Shown piece by piece: positions 49,527-51,722 of a stretch of DNA of 51,722 nt; the stretch's first letter is position 1, and every line of letters starts with the position of its first letter. Under the pieces are notes generated by a model, which saw nothing but the letters and a program-made list of their open reading frames with translations, searched no databases and was not told where the DNA came from. This DNA is from Actinacidiphila cocklensis (lineage in GTDB: Bacteria; Actinomycetota; Actinomycetes; Streptomycetales; Streptomycetaceae). Location of the stretch: assembly GCF_907177275.1 (NCBI RefSeq), contig NZ_CAJSLV010000078.1, positions 1 through 51,722 of the forward strand. The letters are read 5' to 3'. A program made the position numbers and the translations under genes.

Positions 49527-50576
49527 CTAGGCGAGCCCGGCCAGTTCCATCGCCTCGACGCCGGCCCGCAGGCCCGCCACCCGCTCGTCCAGCGTGAAGC
49601 CGGCCGGGGCGAGGGTGAGGGTGGTGACACCGGCCTCCGCGTAGGCGCGCATCCGGTCGGCGATCCTGGCGACCGGTCCCAGCAGGCAGGTGGAGTCGAT
49701 GAGTTCCTGCGGTACGGCCGCCGCGGCGCCGTCCTTGTCGCCCGCCAGGTACTTGTCCTGGATCTCGGCGGCCTGCTTCTCGTAACCCATGCGCTGCGCC
49801 AGCTGGTTGTAGAAGTTCTGCTTGCGGCTGCCCATGCCGCCGACGTAGAGCGCGGTGTACGGGCGGAAGAGGTCTGCCAGCGCGGAGACGTCGTCGCCGA
49901 CCGCGAGCGGCAGGGTCGGGCAGACGTCGAAGCCGTCGAGGGTCAGGCCGGCCTTCTCGCGGCCCGCCCGCAGGTGCCGCAGCGCGGTGTCCTCCAGGTG
50001 CGCGGCGGACGGGAAGATCAGCAGGGCGCCGTCGGCGATCTCGCCGGTCTGCTCCAGGTTCTTCGGGCCGATCGCGGCGATGTACAGCGGGATGTGCTCG
50101 CGCTGCGGGTGCACGGTCAGCTTGATCGGCTTGCCGGGGCCGCCGGGCAGCGGCAGCGTCCAGTGCTCGCCCTCGTAGCTCAGCCGCTCGCGGGACATGG
50201 CCTTGCGGACGATCTCGACGTACTCGCGGGTGCGGGACAGCGGCTTGTCGAACTTGACGCCGTACCAGCCCTCGGAGACCTGCGGTCCCGACACGCCGAG
50301 GCCCAGCCGGAAGCGGCCGCCCGACAGGGAGTCCAGGGTCGCGGCGGTCATCGCGGTCATCGCCGGGGTGCGGGCCGGGATCTGGAAGATGGCCGAGCCG
50401 ACGTCGATCCGCTCGGTCTGGGCGGCCACCCAGGACAGTACGGTGGGGCCGTCGGAACCGTAGGCCTCGGCGGCCCAGCAGACGGAGTAGCCGAGCCGGT
50501 CCGCTTCCTGGGCGACGGCGAGGTTGTCCGAGTCCATGCCGGCACCCCAGTAGCCGAGGTTGATCCCGAGCTTCAT
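49527..50576 (-). CDS. LLM-class F420-dependent oxidoreductase
   Basis: Luciferase-like monooxygenase-fold enzyme of 349 aa, expected to use coenzyme F420. The ATG at 50576 follows GGGGAG. MKLGINLGYWGAGMDSDNL begins the first strand; AEAYGSDGPTVLSWVAA, GSAIFQIPARTPAMTAMTAA and RFRLGLGVSGPQVSEGWYG are the F420-binding hallmarks of the TIGR03841-like group. Substrate unknown. It sits beside the mshC-linked genes but is separately transcribed behind its own operator-like palindrome. Confidence 0.9.
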   Translation of the reverse strand: MKLGINLGYWGAGMDSDNLAVAQEADRLGYSVCWAAEAYGSDGPTVLSWVAAQTERIDVGSAIFQIPARTPAMTAMTAATLDSLSGGRFRLGLGVSGPQVSEGWYGVKFDKPLSRTREYVEIVRKAMSRERLSYEGEHWTLPLPGGPGKPIKLTVHPQREHIPLYIAAIGPKNLEQTGEIADGALLIFPSAAHLEDTALRHLRAGREKAGLTLDGFDVCPTLPLAVGDDVSALADLFRPYTALYVGGMGSRKQNFYNQLAQRMGYEKQAAEIQDKYLAGDKDGAAAAVPQELIDSTCLLGPVARIADRMRAYAEAGVTTLTLAPAGFTLDERVAGLRAGVEAMELAGLA

Positions 50577-50589
50577 CGCGCTCCCCTTG

Positions 50590-50625
50590 TACTGGTCAGT
50601 AACGTCGGTGTTCCCCCGGACTGTA
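50590..50625 (-). promoter_or_regulatory. Promoter and TetR-type operator candidate of the LLM oxidoreductase gene
   Basis: On the minus strand TACAGT (50625-50620) is a possible -10. Between it and the start codon lies TACTGGTCAGTA (50590-50601), with perfect arms TACTG/CAGTA, the kind of palindrome bound by many actinobacterial TetR-family repressors. No TetR gene is in the window. Confidence 0.45.
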
Positions 50626-50705
50626 GCGCGCGGCGGCGGCACGGGTGCCTGTCGGGTACGTCACTGCCGCCCATTCGGCCGGTGCGGGCAGTAATCTCAG
50701 CGCCC

Positions 50706-51686
50706 ATGGAGCATAGGCACCTCGGCCGCACCGGGTTGCGCGTGTCCCGGCTCGGGCTCGGCACGCTCACCTGGGGCCGCAACACCGGCGAACGCGACGC
50801 CGCCGACCAGCTCAAGACCTTCTGGAACGCGGGGGGTTCGCTGGTCGACACCGCGGACGTCTACGCGGACGGCGGCGCCGAGTACCTGCTCGGGCGGCTG
50901 ATCGAGGACCTGGTGCCGCGCTCCGACCTGGTCATCGCCACGAAGGCGGGCAGCGTGCCCGACCCCGACCGGCGGTTCGACACCTCGCGCGGGCACCTGC
51001 TGGCGGCGCTGGACGCGTCCTTGCAGCGGCTCGGCACGGACTACGTCGACCTGTGGCAGGTGCACGCCTTCGACCCGGGGACGCCGCTCGACGAGACGCT
51101 GCAGGCGCTGGACATCGCCGTCGCCTCGGGCCGGGCACGCTACGTCGGGGTGTCCAACTTCTGCGGCTGGCAGCTCGCCAAGGCCGCGACCTGGCAGCTC
51201 GCGGCCGCCGGGCGCACGGCGCTGGCCAGCACGCAGATGGAGTACTCGCTGCTCCAGCGCGGCGTCGAGCGCGAGGTGCTGCCGGCCGCGATGGACCTCG
51301 GGCTGGGGCTGCTGCCCTCCTCGCCGCTGGGCCGCGGCGTCCTCACCGGCAAGTACCGCGGCGGGACGCCGCAGGAGTCCCGGGGCGGCTCCGAGGACAT
51401 GGCGCCCTTCGTCGCGCCCTACCTCGACGACGCGGCCGCGCTGATCGTGGACGCGCTGACCATAGCGGCGGACGGCCTCGCGGTCTCCCCGCTGCACGTG
51501 GCCCTCGCCTGGGTACGCGACCGGCCCGGCGTGACCGCACCGCTGCTCGGCGCGCGCAACGCGCAGCAGCTCACGGCGGCGCTGTCAGTGGAGGCGCTTA
51601 CGCTTCCGGATGAGATCTGCCAGGCGCTGGACGACGTGTCGGCGCCACTGCACCGCTACCCGGACCACGACTGGAGCACGCTCTGA
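50706..51686 (+). CDS. Aldo/keto reductase
   Basis: NADPH-dependent reductase of 326 aa, general AKR type. Catalytic Asp and Tyr in SLVDTADVYADGGAE, Lys in LVIATKAGSV, His in DLWQVHAFDPG, plus YVGVSNFCGWQLAKA and the C-terminal coenzyme loop LLGARNAQQLTAAL. Substrate not predictable. No ribosome site precedes the ATG; TAATCT at 50691-50696 lies nine bases before it, which fits a leaderless mRNA. It is divergent from the LLM oxidoreductase gene. Only 36 bases follow its stop in the window. Confidence 0.9.
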   Translation: MEHRHLGRTGLRVSRLGLGTLTWGRNTGERDAADQLKTFWNAGGSLVDTADVYADGGAEYLLGRLIEDLVPRSDLVIATKAGSVPDPDRRFDTSRGHLLAALDASLQRLGTDYVDLWQVHAFDPGTPLDETLQALDIAVASGRARYVGVSNFCGWQLAKAATWQLAAAGRTALASTQMEYSLLQRGVEREVLPAAMDLGLGLLPSSPLGRGVLTGKYRGGTPQESRGGSEDMAPFVAPYLDDAAALIVDALTIAADGLAVSPLHVALAWVRDRPGVTAPLLGARNAQQLTAALSVEALTLPDEICQALDDVSAPLHRYPDHDWSTL

Positions 51687-51722
51687 ACGCCAGCCCGCCT
51701 CCCGCGTCCGGCCGCCAGGACC

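Noticed and set aside
1..51722. CRISPR array, tRNA or rRNA genes, insertion sequences, prophage
   Set aside because: No regularly spaced short repeats, no tRNA-like cloverleaf or rRNA stretches, and no transposase, integrase or phage structural gene was seen.

Overview
This is a high-GC actinomycete chromosome segment, almost certainly Streptomyces or a close relative (Streptomycetaceae). The grounds are strong G/C bias at third codon positions, GTG/TTG starts, a complete proteasome-Pup locus, a mycothiol gene (mshC), and the neighbourhood metH - gylR - glpF - glpK - glpD - parJ - mshC, which I recall as a typical Streptomyces core arrangement. I saw no rRNA, tRNA, CRISPR array, insertion sequence or phage gene.

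Layout. (1) 1-11.3 kb: a 5'-truncated LacI regulator, then the protein-turnover locus on the minus strand: arc (Mpa ATPase), dop, pup, prcB, prcA. Around it lie a ferredoxin, a secreted small protein, trmI, a Rip3-like site-2 protease and a RecB-family nuclease. pafA, the Pup ligase, is not in the window. (2) 11.3-20.9 kb: an orphan NarL-type response regulator, then a peptide ABC transporter operon with a solute-binding lipoprotein gene at each end, and a HAD phosphatase. (3) 21-30 kb: metH, then the divergent glycerol regulon gylR, glpF, glpK, glpD. Two matching palindromes are candidate GylR operators, and an 89-bp-period tandem repeat sits between glpK and glpD. (4) 30-32.2 kb: a lincosamide-nucleotidyltransferase-like gene translationally coupled to a mycothiol-dependent-enzyme-family gene, divergent from an AraC-type regulator.

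(5) 32.2-41.2 kb: a sugar-acid catabolic island. A FadR-type GntR regulator lies beyond the 3' end of a seven-gene minus-strand operon: an enolase-superfamily L-fuconate dehydratase type enzyme, an SDR, a ribose-type ABC transporter (binding protein, ATPase, permease), an aldo/keto reductase and an amidohydrolase-type lactonase. Together they fit the oxidative L-fucose (or a related deoxysugar) pathway. A 13-nt sequence is shared by the regulator's promoter and the operon promoter, where it overlaps a perfect 10-10-10 inverted repeat. (6) 41.2-45 kb: a GH18-like membrane-anchored protein, the ParA partner gene parJ, an AraC-family regulator whose stop codon interlocks with that of parJ, and a small lower-GC HTH gene with the only TTA (bldA-type) codon found in an assigned gene. 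It is preceded by a possible 31-codon ORF that also carries TTA. (7) 45-51.7 kb: mshC with three co-directional conserved actinobacterial genes (PI-kinase-like fold, DUF3090, histidine phosphatase), an unrecognised protein, an F420-type LLM oxidoreductase and an aldo/keto reductase.

Most operon ends carry long perfect GC-rich hairpins. A dispersed repeat with core CGCGCAGTTCCCCGCGCCCC occurs in two convergent intergenic regions and appears to supply hairpins there. The best candidates for new biology are the TTA-containing small-gene module (44.6-45.0 kb), the operator sets of the glycerol and fucose-type loci, the glpK-glpD tandem repeat, and the coupled nucleotidyltransferase/mycothiol-enzyme pair.
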